From NCBI RefSeq assembly GCF_000271845.1, contig NZ_JH719395.1:4674310-4719808 (forward strand): a DNA stretch of 45,499 nt. Direction: 5' to 3'. Numbering within the stretch: the stretch's first letter is position 1; every line of letters begins with the position of its first letter. The notes under the pieces were generated by a model. It had not been told where the DNA came from. It saw nothing but the letters and a program-made list of their open reading frames with translations, and did no database searches. This DNA comes from Rhizobium leguminosarum bv. trifolii WSM2297. Lineage in GTDB: Bacteria; Pseudomonadota; Alphaproteobacteria; Rhizobiales; Rhizobiaceae. Positions 7,296-16,318 of this stretch are shown piece by piece. A program made the translations under genes and the position numbers.

Positions 7296-8503
7296 TGCGA
7301 CGCTCCAGTCTTGCCTTTCGCGGCGACCGCGGCGGGTGATCGCCCGACGATCTCTTGATATTTGCCGGGGTCGGTCGCGCCTTCGGTATTCACCAGGAAT
7401 ATGCGCGAATGCCCATGGAGTGACAGTGCTTTCTTGATCTCGGGATCGCTGACGGCGCCTATCAGCCCGGCAAGCCCCACCCCGCCGCTTTCGCCGGCGA
7501 CAATCGCCGGGTCGTTTCCGGCGGGATCGGCCAGTCGTTTCATCACCGAGATCGCGTCAGTTTCATCCACGGTCATGAATGCATCGGCGACCCGGGAGAG
7601 AATCCGCCAGGCAATGAGCGAAGGTTCGTAACATTCGAGCATCGCCATGACTGTGGGGTCACCATGGGCAACGGTCACCGGATGTCCGGCCCGTGCCGTT
7701 TCGAACAGGCAGGCGGCGCGGGCGGGATCGACGACGATAAAGGTCGGACGGTTGTCGCCGAAGGCGATGGCCATGTGGCCCGCGACAGTGGCAGCGATCC
7801 CGCCGACACCTGCCTGGATGAAGACATGGGTGGGCGGCTGCGGCATTGCCCTCAGGGCTTCGCGGACAAGGGCGGTGTAGCCCTGCATCACCAGCCCGGG
7901 GATGCGCTCATAACCGGGCCATGAGGTGTCCGAGACGATCGTCCAGCCTTTTTCCCTGGCAATACGCGCGGCCTCCCGAACGGAATCGTCATAGGTCCCG
8001 TCGACACGGATCATCTCGGCGCCGAAGCGGGCGATGGCGGCGACGCGTTCGTCGCTGACCCCGGAATGCACGAAAATCGCCGCCCGGGCTCCCACCAGCT
8101 GCGCACCCTGGGCGACCGAGCGGCCGTGATTGCCGTCGGTGGCGCAGGCGACGGTCATCGTCCGGGCGACCTCAAGGATCTTCGCAGACTGCAATTCCGA
8201 GATATCGATGGCGCGGCCGAGCCTCTCTGCCGCTTCATCGAGGACGAGCCGGATCACCGCATAGGCGCCGCCCAGCGCCTTGAAGCTTCCAAGGCCGAGG
8301 CGGTGGCCTTCGTCCTTGATGTGGATCGAGCCGACACCGAGTTCGGCTGCCAGCGCCGGCAGAGCGACCAGCGGCGTTTCCGCATGATTTTCCCGGAATG
8401 TCAGGTGGCGCTCGACTTCGGTGGCGGCATCGAGGCCGAGGAGTTCGGCGTCCCGCGGGTCGAGGGGCTGATGGTAATCCGAACTGCTGTTCAATAGAAA
8501 CAT
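7292..8503 (-). CDS. dpaL: Diaminopropionate ammonia-lyase
   Basis: 403-residue PLP enzyme of fold type II. It would convert 2,3-diaminopropionate to pyruvate and two ammonia. The PLP lysine is K75 in LGSFKALGGAY, a pattern typical of this lyase; the asparagine loop ATDGNHGRS and a glycine-rich phosphate loop (GESGGVGLAGL) are also present. ATG 8503 was chosen because GAGG lies at the right distance; a start 33 bases upstream has no ribosome binding site. First gene of a three-gene operon with two M20 hydrolases, divergent from an Lrp/AsnC regulator that probably controls it. A general threonine dehydratase-like activity is the main alternative. Confidence 0.85.
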   Translation of the reverse strand: MFLLNSSSDYHQPLDPRDAELLGLDAATEVERHLTFRENHAETPLVALPALAAELGVGSIHIKDEGHRLGLGSFKALGGAYAVIRLVLDEAAERLGRAIDISELQSAKILEVARTMTVACATDGNHGRSVAQGAQLVGARAAIFVHSGVSDERVAAIARFGAEMIRVDGTYDDSVREAARIAREKGWTIVSDTSWPGYERIPGLVMQGYTALVREALRAMPQPPTHVFIQAGVGGIAATVAGHMAIAFGDNRPTFIVVDPARAACLFETARAGHPVTVAHGDPTVMAMLECYEPSLIAWRILSRVADAFMTVDETDAISVMKRLADPAGNDPAIVAGESGGVGLAGLIGAVSDPEIKKALSLHGHSRIFLVNTEGATDPGKYQEIVGRSPAAVAAKGKTGASQ

Positions 8504-8525
8504 GCGCGCCTCACTTGCGTTGTCG

Positions 8526-8585
8526 GGTTGAAACATATTGCAACCGACATGAAAAAGGCGCTGTATTTCGTGGGTAATTTTGCAA
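8526..8585. promoter_or_regulatory. Candidate Lrp/AsnC operator between dpaL and its regulator
   Basis: The 106-bp divergent gap contains GGTTG (8526-8530) and CAACC (8541-8545) as an inverted pair, and the palindrome TTGCAA twice (8538-8543 and 8580-8585), 42 bp apart, about four helical turns. Lrp-type proteins bind several sites on one face of the helix, so this spacing is suggestive. No binding motif is known for this particular regulator. Confidence 0.35.
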
Positions 8586-8609
8586 GTTTGTTTCGTTGGA
8601 GCCCTCATT

Positions 8610-9095
8610 TTGAACCGACCGGCCAAATCCCCGCAGCTGGATAGTTTCGACCGCAAGATCCTGGCGATCCTCCAAAAGGACAATACCACGCCGCAACGGA
8701 CGATCGGCGAAGCCGTCGGCCTGTCTGCGCCGGCCGTCCAACGGCGGATCAAACGGATGGCGGAGGAGGGGGTCATTCAAGCGAACGTCGCCGTTCTCGA
8801 CCCCACAGCACTTGGGCAATCGATCACCATCTTCGTGGAGGTGGAGGTGATCAGCGAAACGTCAAAACAGATCGAACAGGCAAAAAGCCAGTTCGCGGCC
8901 GCGCCCGAAATCCAGCAGTGTTACTACGTCACCGGCGAGGCGGATTTCGTTCTGGTCATCGTCGTCCCCTCAATGGCGGACTACGAGGCCCTGACGCGGC
9001 GGCTGTTTTTCGGCAATAACAACGTCAAACGCTTTCGCACATTCGTCGCGATGGATCGGGTGAAAGTCGGGTTAAGCGTTGCCGTCGAGCGCTGA
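8610..9095 (+). CDS. Lrp/AsnC-family transcriptional regulator
   Basis: About 161 residues. An N-terminal winged helix-turn-helix (LDSFDRKILAILQKDNTTPQ, then IGEAVGLSAPAVQRRIKRM) is followed by a RAM ligand-binding domain (ITIFVEVEV, CYYVTGEADFVLVIVVPSM). The start is a TTG codon; TTG 8610 with GGAG nine bases upstream is preferred over TTG 8580, which lacks a good signal. It is transcribed away from dpaL, so it most likely senses an amino acid such as diaminopropionate and controls the operon and itself. The effector is inferred from position only. Confidence 0.85.
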   Translation: MNRPAKSPQLDSFDRKILAILQKDNTTPQRTIGEAVGLSAPAVQRRIKRMAEEGVIQANVAVLDPTALGQSITIFVEVEVISETSKQIEQAKSQFAAAPEIQQCYYVTGEADFVLVIVVPSMADYEALTRRLFFGNNNVKRFRTFVAMDRVKVGLSVAVER

Positions 9096-9127
9096 GAGCG
9101 GCCGCCTTCGGTCCGCTCCGGCCGCTC
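9096..9127. terminator. Hairpin in a convergent gap
   Basis: GAGCGGCCG (9096-9104) pairs with CGGCCGCTC (9119-9127), starting right at the stop of the Lrp-type gene and ending just before the convergent minus-strand stop. It has no T-run, so it is at best a weak bidirectional terminator. Confidence 0.4.
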
Positions 9128-9130
9128 CGC

Positions 9131-12043
9131 TCACGCCCGCTTCGTCAGCGGAAACCGCTCGCGAAGCAGCCGCAGCACCGATTCCGATGGGATCGGTGGT
9201 CCGAAGAGATAGCTCTGGCCGTAGCTGCAGCCCATCTTGGCGAGTTCGATCGCATCCTCGTTGGATTCGATGCCCTCGGCCACCACCTTCATCTCCAGCT
9301 CGCGCGCCATCGCGATCACCGATCTGAGCACGGTCGCCTTCTTGTCGCTGCCGTCGCGCACCAAGGCCTTGTCGAGCTTGAGCATGTCGAAGGGAAAACG
9401 CGTGAGATAGGCGAGCGACGAATAGCCGGTGCCGAAATCGTCGAGCGCCAGGCCTATGCCGGCTTCTTTCAGCTTCTGCAGCACGAGCCGGGCCTGTTCC
9501 GGATTTTCCATCACCATGGATTCCGTCAGTTCGAGCTTGATGCGCGAGGGCTGGCAATGGGTCTTGGCGAGAACCGACCGCACGTCGTCATAGAGCTCGT
9601 TGTTGAGCAGCTGCACGCTCGACAGATTGATCGACACGAAGATCGGCAGTTCGCCGGTCTGGTTCTGCCAGCTCATCAGATCGTTGGTCGCCTGTTCCAG
9701 CGCGAACATGCCGAGCGGGCCGATGAGATCGGAGGCCTCGGCGATCGGAATGAATTCGGATGGCGGGACATTGCCGCGTTTGGGATGTTCCCAGCGCATC
9801 AGCGCCTCGAAACCGGCAACCTCGACATCTTCAAGCCGGGCGATCGGCTGGTAGACCATCGACAATTCCTTGCGCTCGATGGCGCGGCGCAGATCGGTTT
9901 CGAGCTGCAGCCGGTCGGTGCCGAAATCGCGGAAAGCCGGCTGGAACGGCTCGACGCGGTTGCCGCCGGCCCGTTTTGCCCGGTACATGGCAAGCTCGGC
10001 GTCGCTGAGCAGGCCGGTGGCGCTCTCCTGCCGGTCCACCCAGGAGGCGAGCCCGATCGAGGCCGTCAGGATGATCTCGCGATTGGCGAAGTTGATCGGC
10101 ACCATGATCGCCTTGCTGACCGCATCGGCAAAATCGGCGACCTTGGCCGGATTGTGTTCGGACACCAGGATGAGGCCGAACTGGTCGCCGGCAAGCCGTG
10201 CCAGCGTGTCCTGCGGCTTCATCAGCCGGCGCAGGCGCCGCGTCAGCGCGATGAGGATATTGTCGCCGGCGGCCACCCCGAGCGCATCATTGACCAGCTT
10301 GTAGCGGTCGATGTCGATCACCATCACGGTCGGTCTCAGCGTATCGCCGCCCGGCGCCAGCGCCAGCACCGACTGCAGCCGGTCGAGGAACACCTGCCGG
10401 TTCGGCAGGCCGGTGAGATTGTCGTGCAGCGCATCGTGCAGCAGCCGCTCGACGGAGTTCTTCTGCTCGGTCACGTCGACGATCGTGCCGACGCAGCGGA
10501 TGATCTCGCCGTTCGAGCCGAGCACCGGCCGGGCGCGGATCAGCAGCCAGTGGAAATGTCCGTCCTCGGCGCGGATGCGGAACTCGTGGTTCAGCCGCCC
10601 GCGCCGGTGTTCGAGCAGCACGTCGAGCGTGGCGCGGAAGCGGTCGCGATCGTCTGGATGCAGCCGCGGCAGCCAGTTGCGCGCCGCCCCATGCATGGTG
10701 CCAGGCGATAGGCCGAGCTTGGTCGAGACGTCGGGAATGGTGACGACGCGGTCGCGCGCCACGTCCCAATCCCACACCATGTCGCCGGAACCGGTCAGCG
10801 CCAGCGATTGCCGTTCGAGATCGGAAAACAGGCCTTGCTGGAAGGCGCCGCCGGCAAAAGCATGCTGCATGACGGTGAAGCCGATCAGCAGCACGATGAG
10901 AACGAGACCGCCGCCGAGTGCCGGCTGGATGATGTCGTTGTCGAGCCGGCCGGTGACCGTCAGCCACGCCCCGAACAGCCAGACGAGCGTCAGCGCCCAG
11001 GCCGGCACCAGCAGGATGGCGCGGTCGTAGCGATTGAAGCCGAGATAGATGATCAAGAGCAGGCCGGTCGCCGCCGTTAGCGCGAAGGAAAGCCTGGCGA
11101 TGCCGGCGGCAATCGACGGATCGTAGATCGCCACGCCGAAGAGCAGGGCAAGGCCGAGCACCCAGGCAAGCGTCGCATAACCCAGATGCGCATGCCAGCG
11201 GTTGAGATTGAGATAGGTAAAGAGAAAGATGACGAAGCTGGAGGCCAGCGCAACTTCAGCGCAGGCGCGCCATATTCGCTGGTCGGCCGAGGCGACGCTG
11301 ATCAGCTTGCCGAGAAAACCGAAGTCGACGCAGATATAGCCGAGCACCGCCCAGGCGAGTGCGGCCGTGGCCGGCAGCATCGAGGTGCCCTTGACGACGA
11401 AGAGGATGGTCAGGAACACCGCCAGCAGGCCGGCAATGCCGAGCACGATGCCGCGATAGAGCGTGAAGGCGTTGATCGTGTCCTTGTAGGCGTTCGGTTC
11501 CCACAGATAGATCTGCGGCAGCTCCGGCGTCGACAGCTCGGCGACGAAGGTGATGACGGCGCCGGGATTGAGCGTGATGCGGAAGACGTCGGCCTCGTCG
11601 CTCGGCTGCCGGTCGAGCGCAAAACCCTCGCTCGGCGTGATGGCGCTGATGCGCTGCGAGCCGAGATCCGGCCAGAACAGCTTGGAATTGACCAGGCGGA
11701 AATGCGGCGCGACGATGACGCGCTCGAGCTGTTCTTCGGAGACGTTGGCAAGCGCAAACACCGCCCAGTCGCCCTGGTGGTTCTCCGAGCTTGCCCTGAC
11801 TTCGATGCGGCGGCGGATACCATCGGCGCCGGCCGCCGTCGAAACCTGGAAGGCCTCGCCCTGGTTGACGTAGATTTCGGTGGTCGCGGTCAGGTCGAGC
11901 GCGGTATCGTCACGGGAAATCTTCACCGGTTCGGCCGCCTGGGCAGCGCCGGCCACCAAGGCGAAAGCTGCCAGGAAAAGGGCTGCGATCACCGCGATCA
12001 CTCGTCCGGACGGTGACTTGGGCAGCATGCGGTCTCTGGTCAT
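9131..12043 (-). CDS. 7TMR-DISM / PAS / GGDEF / EAL cyclic-di-GMP signalling protein
   Basis: 970 residues. A signal peptide (about 1-37) leads to an extracellular 7TMR-DISM sensor domain (about 38-185), seven hydrophobic helices (about 190-395), a PAS domain (about 415-535, with LHPDDRDRF and HFHWLLIRARPV), a GGDEF-type domain (about 545-700) and an EAL domain (about 715-960). The EAL part has its key motifs: FEALMRW (E746), NLSS, ELTES, DDFGTGYSS, KLDKALV and AEGIE, so c-di-GMP phosphodiesterase activity is expected. The GGDEF signature is replaced by AGDQF (618-622), which predicts loss of cyclase activity and a GTP-sensing role at most. ATG 12043 overlaps the acetyltransferase stop by ATGA. 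The ligand is unknown. Confidence 0.92.
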   Translation of the reverse strand: MTRDRMLPKSPSGRVIAVIAALFLAAFALVAGAAQAAEPVKISRDDTALDLTATTEIYVNQGEAFQVSTAAGADGIRRRIEVRASSENHQGDWAVFALANVSEEQLERVIVAPHFRLVNSKLFWPDLGSQRISAITPSEGFALDRQPSDEADVFRITLNPGAVITFVAELSTPELPQIYLWEPNAYKDTINAFTLYRGIVLGIAGLLAVFLTILFVVKGTSMLPATAALAWAVLGYICVDFGFLGKLISVASADQRIWRACAEVALASSFVIFLFTYLNLNRWHAHLGYATLAWVLGLALLFGVAIYDPSIAAGIARLSFALTAATGLLLIIYLGFNRYDRAILLVPAWALTLVWLFGAWLTVTGRLDNDIIQPALGGGLVLIVLLIGFTVMQHAFAGGAFQQGLFSDLERQSLALTGSGDMVWDWDVARDRVVTIPDVSTKLGLSPGTMHGAARNWLPRLHPDDRDRFRATLDVLLEHRRGRLNHEFRIRAEDGHFHWLLIRARPVLGSNGEIIRCVGTIVDVTEQKNSVERLLHDALHDNLTGLPNRQVFLDRLQSVLALAPGGDTLRPTVMVIDIDRYKLVNDALGVAAGDNILIALTRRLRRLMKPQDTLARLAGDQFGLILVSEHNPAKVADFADAVSKAIMVPINFANREIILTASIGLASWVDRQESATGLLSDAELAMYRAKRAGGNRVEPFQPAFRDFGTDRLQLETDLRRAIERKELSMVYQPIARLEDVEVAGFEALMRWEHPKRGNVPPSEFIPIAEASDLIGPLGMFALEQATNDLMSWQNQTGELPIFVSINLSSVQLLNNELYDDVRSVLAKTHCQPSRIKLELTESMVMENPEQARLVLQKLKEAGIGLALDDFGTGYSSLAYLTRFPFDMLKLDKALVRDGSDKKATVLRSVIAMARELEMKVVAEGIESNEDAIELAKMGCSYGQSYLFGPPIPSESVLRLLRERFPLTKRA

Positions 12044-12654
12044 CGGCTGTCGGTTTTCCTGCCTTTATCCGTATCGGTGGCGAGACGTGAAAACATCACA
12101 TGGTCATGCCACTGACCGTTGATCTTCAAGTATCCGCGCAGATAGCCTTCCTGCTGAAACCCGGCCTTTTCAAGCAGGCGAATGCTGCGCGCGTTATCTG
12201 GAATACAGGCTGCTTCGATACGGTGCAACTCAAGCCCGGCGAAGATGTAAGGAATAACCAACTGAAGGGCGGCGAACATGTGCCCCTGGCCGGCATGGCG
12301 TTCGCCCATCCAGTAGCCGATCATGCAGCTTTGTGCCGCACCCCGCCTGATATAGCCGATGGTGATGCCGCCGACGAGCGTCATGTCGTCTTTCAGGAAA
12401 ATGAACAGCGGGATTGCCTGGCCCGATGCATATTCCTGCTTGCCGCGGATGACGCGGGCGCGGTAGGCGCCCTCGGTCAGCTCGTCGCGCCGCCAGGTCG
12501 GCTCCCAGGGTTCCAGGAACTTGCGGCTTTCGGCGCGCAGCCGGTGCCACTGGTTGAAATCCTGGTAGCGCGGCAGGCGCAGGAAATATCTGTCGTTCTG
12601 CAGCTCCACCGCTTCCGGTTGCCGCGACAGAAACCGAAACACCGATTTTGGCAT
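12040..12654 (-). CDS. GNAT-family N-acetyltransferase (RimJ/RimL-like)
   Basis: 204 residues with a GNAT fold. The acetyl-CoA loop is MGERHAGQGHMFAAL (about residues 115-129), followed by the LHRIEAACIPDNARSIRLLE segment and KAGFQQEGYLRGYLKINGQW typical of RimJ-type enzymes that acetylate ribosomal or other protein N-termini. ATG 12654 follows GGGAG. It ends on the start codon of the GGDEF-EAL gene, so the two are coupled. The target is unknown. Confidence 0.85.
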   Translation of the reverse strand: MPKSVFRFLSRQPEAVELQNDRYFLRLPRYQDFNQWHRLRAESRKFLEPWEPTWRRDELTEGAYRARVIRGKQEYASGQAIPLFIFLKDDMTLVGGITIGYIRRGAAQSCMIGYWMGERHAGQGHMFAALQLVIPYIFAGLELHRIEAACIPDNARSIRLLEKAGFQQEGYLRGYLKINGQWHDHVMFSRLATDTDKGRKTDSR

Positions 12655-12683
12655 CGATCACTCCCGGCAGGACGAAAGCCGGC

Positions 12684-13982
12684 TCAGCGGCCGGCCTGCA
12701 TCGTCTTCGGTGCCGGGACCGAAAGCGAAGCGGTGATGTCTTCCATCGGCGCAAGCTGTTCCAGCGGTCCGATCGCCGAAAGTGTCGGCACCGTGTCGTA
12801 GAACAGCCGGCCGGCGAGATCCGTCAGCCGCTCGATGGTGATGCCCTCGAGCCGTTCCATCATCTCCGTATTGGAGATCGGCCGGCCGTAAAGCATCATC
12901 TGCCTGGCAATCTGGCCGGCGCGCGAGGCCGGGCTTTCCTGGCCCATCAGCAACTGGGCGCGGATTTGGGCGCGGGCGCGTTCGATTTCCTTCTGGTGGA
13001 TCTGATCGGCGGATTTATGCAGCTCGTCGATGATGACGGGCACCAGCTCGGGCAGGTTTTCGCCGCCGGTCGCCGCATGAATGCCGAATATGCCGGTATC
13101 GGAAAAGCCCCAGTGGAAGGCATAGACGGAATAGCAGAGACCGCGGAACTCGCGCACCTCCTGGAACAGCCTGGAGGACATGCCGCCGCCGAGGATATTG
13201 GCGAGGATCTGCGAACAGTAGAAATCGCGGGCGTGATAGGGCTTGCCCTCGAAGCCGAGCAAGATCTGCGCGTCCATCAGGTCGCGCGGTTCGCGCACGC
13301 TGCCGCCGATATAACGCGCCGCTTCCATCACCGGCGGGGCGGAAGGCGCAGTCGGCAGGCTGGCGAAACGATCCTCGACCATGCGCAGGAATTCATCGTG
13401 CTCGACGGCGCCGGTGGCGACCACGAACATGCGGTCGGTCGTGTAGTTGCGGCCGAGATAGGTGCGGATCTGCTGCGGCGAGAAGGAGACGACGGTCTCC
13501 GGCGTGCCGAGAATGGCCCGGCCGAGCGTCTGGTCGCGATAGGCGACCTCGGAGAACCGGTCGAACACCACGTCGTCGGGCGTGTCGTTGGCGGCGTTGA
13601 TCTCCTGCAGGATCACCTGCTTCTCACGCTCCAGTTCCTCCTCCTCGAAGGCCGATTCCGTCAGGATGTCGGCGAGGATGTCGACGGCGAGCGGTACGTG
13701 GTCCTTGAGGACGCGGGCGTAATAGGAAGTCGTCTCGGTCGAGGTCGCGGCGTTGACTTCGCCGCCGACATCTTCGATTTCCTCGGCGATCTCACGGGCG
13801 CTGCGGCGCGCCGTGCCCTTGAAGGCCATGTGTTCGAGCAGGTGGGCGATGCCGTGCTCGTCTTCCGTCTCGTTACGCGATCCCGATTTGATCCAGACTC
13901 CGAGCGCAACGCTTTCAAGGTGCGGCATGGTTTCTGTCACTACTGTCAGCCCGGATTTCAGCCGGGTGCACTCAACTGTCAT
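12684..13982 (-). CDS. M16-family zinc metallopeptidase (mitochondrial processing peptidase-like)
   Basis: 432 residues. The inverted zinc motif HLLEH is at 47-51 in HGIAHLLEHMAFKGT, and the third ligand glutamate lies in the EINAANDTPDD / SEVAY region near residue 120-140. The second, inactive-looking domain starts near residue 220. This is the single-chain alphaproteobacterial relative of the mitochondrial processing peptidase beta subunit. It begins three bases after the thrC stop and so belongs to the same transcript, an arrangement often seen in rhizobia. No signal peptide, so probably cytoplasmic. Its substrate is not known. Confidence 0.9.
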   Translation of the reverse strand: MTVECTRLKSGLTVVTETMPHLESVALGVWIKSGSRNETEDEHGIAHLLEHMAFKGTARRSAREIAEEIEDVGGEVNAATSTETTSYYARVLKDHVPLAVDILADILTESAFEEEELEREKQVILQEINAANDTPDDVVFDRFSEVAYRDQTLGRAILGTPETVVSFSPQQIRTYLGRNYTTDRMFVVATGAVEHDEFLRMVEDRFASLPTAPSAPPVMEAARYIGGSVREPRDLMDAQILLGFEGKPYHARDFYCSQILANILGGGMSSRLFQEVREFRGLCYSVYAFHWGFSDTGIFGIHAATGGENLPELVPVIIDELHKSADQIHQKEIERARAQIRAQLLMGQESPASRAGQIARQMMLYGRPISNTEMMERLEGITIERLTDLAGRLFYDTVPTLSAIGPLEQLAPMEDITASLSVPAPKTMQAGR

Positions 13983-13985
13983 TGG

Positions 13986-15410
13986 CTATCTTTCTGCGCC
14001 TGCCGTCGTCTTGCCGCGGGCGTGTTTGCCGATAAAGGTCTCTACGGCTTTCAGCTCCGGTTCGATGATCTGGAAGCGCTCCTCCCTGTGCATCAGATCA
14101 GCAAGCCACGTCGGAAGCGCCGGGTCAATACCGCAGGCCGATTTTACGGCGGCGGGGAATTTCGCCGGATGCGCGGTCGAAAGCGTCACCATCGGCGTAT
14201 TCGGCTTTTCTTTCTTCCTGGCGACGAAGACGCCGATCGCCGAATGCGGATCGAGCAGATAACCGGTCTCGGCATGGGTCTGGCGGATCGTCTCGGCCAC
14301 CGCCTTCTCGCTGGCGCGCCCGGCCCGGAAGTCGCGGCGGATCGCCTTCAGCGCTTGGCTGCCGATCTCGAAACCGTTGGATTGCTTGAGGCTTTCCATG
14401 GCGGCGCGCACCTTCGAGGCGTCGCGGCCATAGGCTTCGAACAGCAGCCGCTCGAAGTTCGACGAGATCTGAATGTCCATCGACGGCGATGTCGTCGCCT
14501 TGACCGCCTTCATGTCGTAGCGGCCGGTCTTCAGCGTCCGTGCGAGAATGTCGTTTTCGTTGGTGGCGATAACAAGCCGGTCGATCGGCAGGCCCATGCG
14601 CTTGGCGCAGTAACCGGCAAAGATATCGCCGAAATTGCCTGTGGGCACCGTGAACGAGATCTTCCGGTCCGGACCACCAAGCGCCACGGCGGCGGTGAAA
14701 TAATAGACGATCTGGGCCATGATGCGCCCCCAGTTGATCGAGTTGACGCCCGATAGATTGACCTTGTCGCGGAAGGCCGCGTCGTTGAACATCGCCTTCA
14801 CCAGGTTCTGGCAATCGTCGAAATTGCCCTCGACAGCCAGCGCATGCACATTTGAAGACGTCGAGGTCGTCATCTGCCGCTGCTGCACCGGCGAGACCTT
14901 GCCATGCGGGAAGAGGATGAAGATGTCGGTGCGCTCGCGGCCGGCAAAGGCGTCGATCGCCGCGCCGCCGGTATCGCCCGAGGTGGCGCCGACGATGGTC
15001 GCCCGCTCGCCGCGCTTTTCCAGAGCATAATCCATCAGCCGGGCGAGCAGCTGCATCGCCACATCCTTGAAGGCGAGCGTCGTACCGTGAAACAGCTCCA
15101 TGACGAAGCTGTTCGGGCCGGTCTGGACGAGCGGCGCGATCGCCGGATGGCGGAAGGTGCCGTAGGCTTCGTCGATCATCGCCCGGAAGGTCGCCTCGGG
15201 GATCTCGCCATTGGTGAAGGGCGACAGGATGGTGAAGGCTACTTCCTGATAGCTTTTGCCGCGCAGCGCCCGGATCTGCTTCTTGGAAAAGCTCGGCCAT
15301 TCCCTGGGAACGTAGAGCCCGCCGTCGCGCGCCAGCCCGGTCAGCAGGGCGTCGCAAAAGCCGAGGGCAGGGGCCTCGCCGCGGGTCGAGATATAGTCCA
15401 CGTTCGTCAT
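13986..15410 (-). CDS. thrC: Threonine synthase
   Basis: 474 residues, the length of the long (fungal/Gram-negative) threonine synthase class. It converts O-phosphohomoserine to threonine with PLP. MTNVDYISTRG at the N-terminus, GLARDGGLYVP, and the PLP lysine K115 in TTLAFKDVAMQ are diagnostic; GATSGDTGGAA binds the phosphate and NSINWGRIMAQIVYYF follows in the usual place. It is the first gene of a minus-strand run with the M16 peptidase. The 266-base gap upstream (15411-15676) holds its promoter and that of the divergent lipoprotein; no attenuator-like structure was recognised there. Confidence 0.95.
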   Translation of the reverse strand: MTNVDYISTRGEAPALGFCDALLTGLARDGGLYVPREWPSFSKKQIRALRGKSYQEVAFTILSPFTNGEIPEATFRAMIDEAYGTFRHPAIAPLVQTGPNSFVMELFHGTTLAFKDVAMQLLARLMDYALEKRGERATIVGATSGDTGGAAIDAFAGRERTDIFILFPHGKVSPVQQRQMTTSTSSNVHALAVEGNFDDCQNLVKAMFNDAAFRDKVNLSGVNSINWGRIMAQIVYYFTAAVALGGPDRKISFTVPTGNFGDIFAGYCAKRMGLPIDRLVIATNENDILARTLKTGRYDMKAVKATTSPSMDIQISSNFERLLFEAYGRDASKVRAAMESLKQSNGFEIGSQALKAIRRDFRAGRASEKAVAETIRQTHAETGYLLDPHSAIGVFVARKKEKPNTPMVTLSTAHPAKFPAAVKSACGIDPALPTWLADLMHREERFQIIEPELKAVETFIGKHARGKTTAGAER

Positions 15411-15676
15411 CCTTGATCTATCGCTGAAGGAAATCCGGCTGGGTCGAGTCGAGGCCGGATTCGCCGGAAACCGGCAAGGGGCTGCCTTCTGGCCATACCA
15501 TCGCCGTTATCTTGTTGAAGTTGCCCGCATACGGCGGCGAAAAGTGCATCAAAACGGCGCGTACCCAATCGATTTTTGTTTGCGCCGCTGATATAGACCA
15601 TCGCAAACCGTCATGAAAGGCCCCGCGAAAAAGTCATGGGGCCTCCAAGAAACGCTTGTGAAAAGGGTGGAACATA

Positions 15677-16318
15677 GTGCTCGGCAAGGTCTCGCGTCTC
15701 ATCGTCTCTGCTTCTTTTCTTGCCCTGCTCACCGGTTGCAACTCGCTCGGCATAGGTGGCGACAGCAAGTCGGCCGCGCCGGCGCAGCCCAGCGGCACCG
15801 CCCAGATCATGCCGCTGGCGCCCGCCAACCCATCCTCGAACAATCCTTCGATCGGCACGGCCAAGACGGCACAGGGCGCCGTCGCCCCCGTCGTCCAGGG
15901 CGCCTGCCCGCAGATCTTCATGCGCGACCAGGATGCGATCTTCCGCACCTATGCCAAGGGCAAGAAGGACGATCCGCAGCAGATCGCCTTCCAGGCCTCC
16001 TTCGGCGATTACACCCGCCAGTGCACGCTGAACGATACGAACCTGACGATGACCGTCGTTGCCCAGCTGCGCCTGATCACCGGCCCGGCCGGCGCCCCCG
16101 GCCCGGTGACGCTGCCGATCCGCGTCACCATCGTCGACGGCGAGACGGTGCTCTATTCCGAGGTCACCAAATTCCCGACCGAAATCCCGGCAGGTGCGCC
16201 GGGCACCCAGGTGATCTTCCGCAAGGACGGCATCAAGATGCCGGTCGGCTCCGGCGCCCTGGTGCGCGTCAACATCGGCTTCGACACCCAGCCGGCAAAG
16301 ACGAAGAAGAACAGCTAA
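15677..16318 (+). CDS. Putative outer-membrane lipoprotein
   Basis: 213 residues starting at GTG after GGGTGG. A type II signal peptide ends in the lipobox LLTGC (C21), followed by a serine/proline/alanine-rich linker (residues 22-75). The folded part (about 76-205) has two cysteines (ACPQIF, RQCTLND) and beta-strand patterns such as LTMTVVAQLRLITGP and VTLPIRVTIVDG. Similar lipoproteins with unknown function are common in rhizobia. The stop overlaps the convergent HipA stop by four bases, which is unusually tight for a convergent pair. Confidence 0.75.
   Translation: MLGKVSRLIVSASFLALLTGCNSLGIGGDSKSAAPAQPSGTAQIMPLAPANPSSNNPSIGTAKTAQGAVAPVVQGACPQIFMRDQDAIFRTYAKGKKDDPQQIAFQASFGDYTRQCTLNDTNLTMTVVAQLRLITGPAGAPGPVTLPIRVTIVDGETVLYSEVTKFPTEIPAGAPGTQVIFRKDGIKMPVGSGALVRVNIGFDTQPAKTKKNS

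Noticed and set aside
12648..14756. A 702-residue open frame on the plus strand opposite the M16 peptidase and thrC genes
   Set aside because: It is the antisense frame of two well supported genes with high-GC codon bias; its translation is arginine- and histidine-rich without recognisable domains.
15407..15601. A 64-residue minus-strand ORF upstream of thrC
   Set aside because: No ribosome binding site, arginine-rich composition and overlap with the thrC promoter region; no sign of coding.
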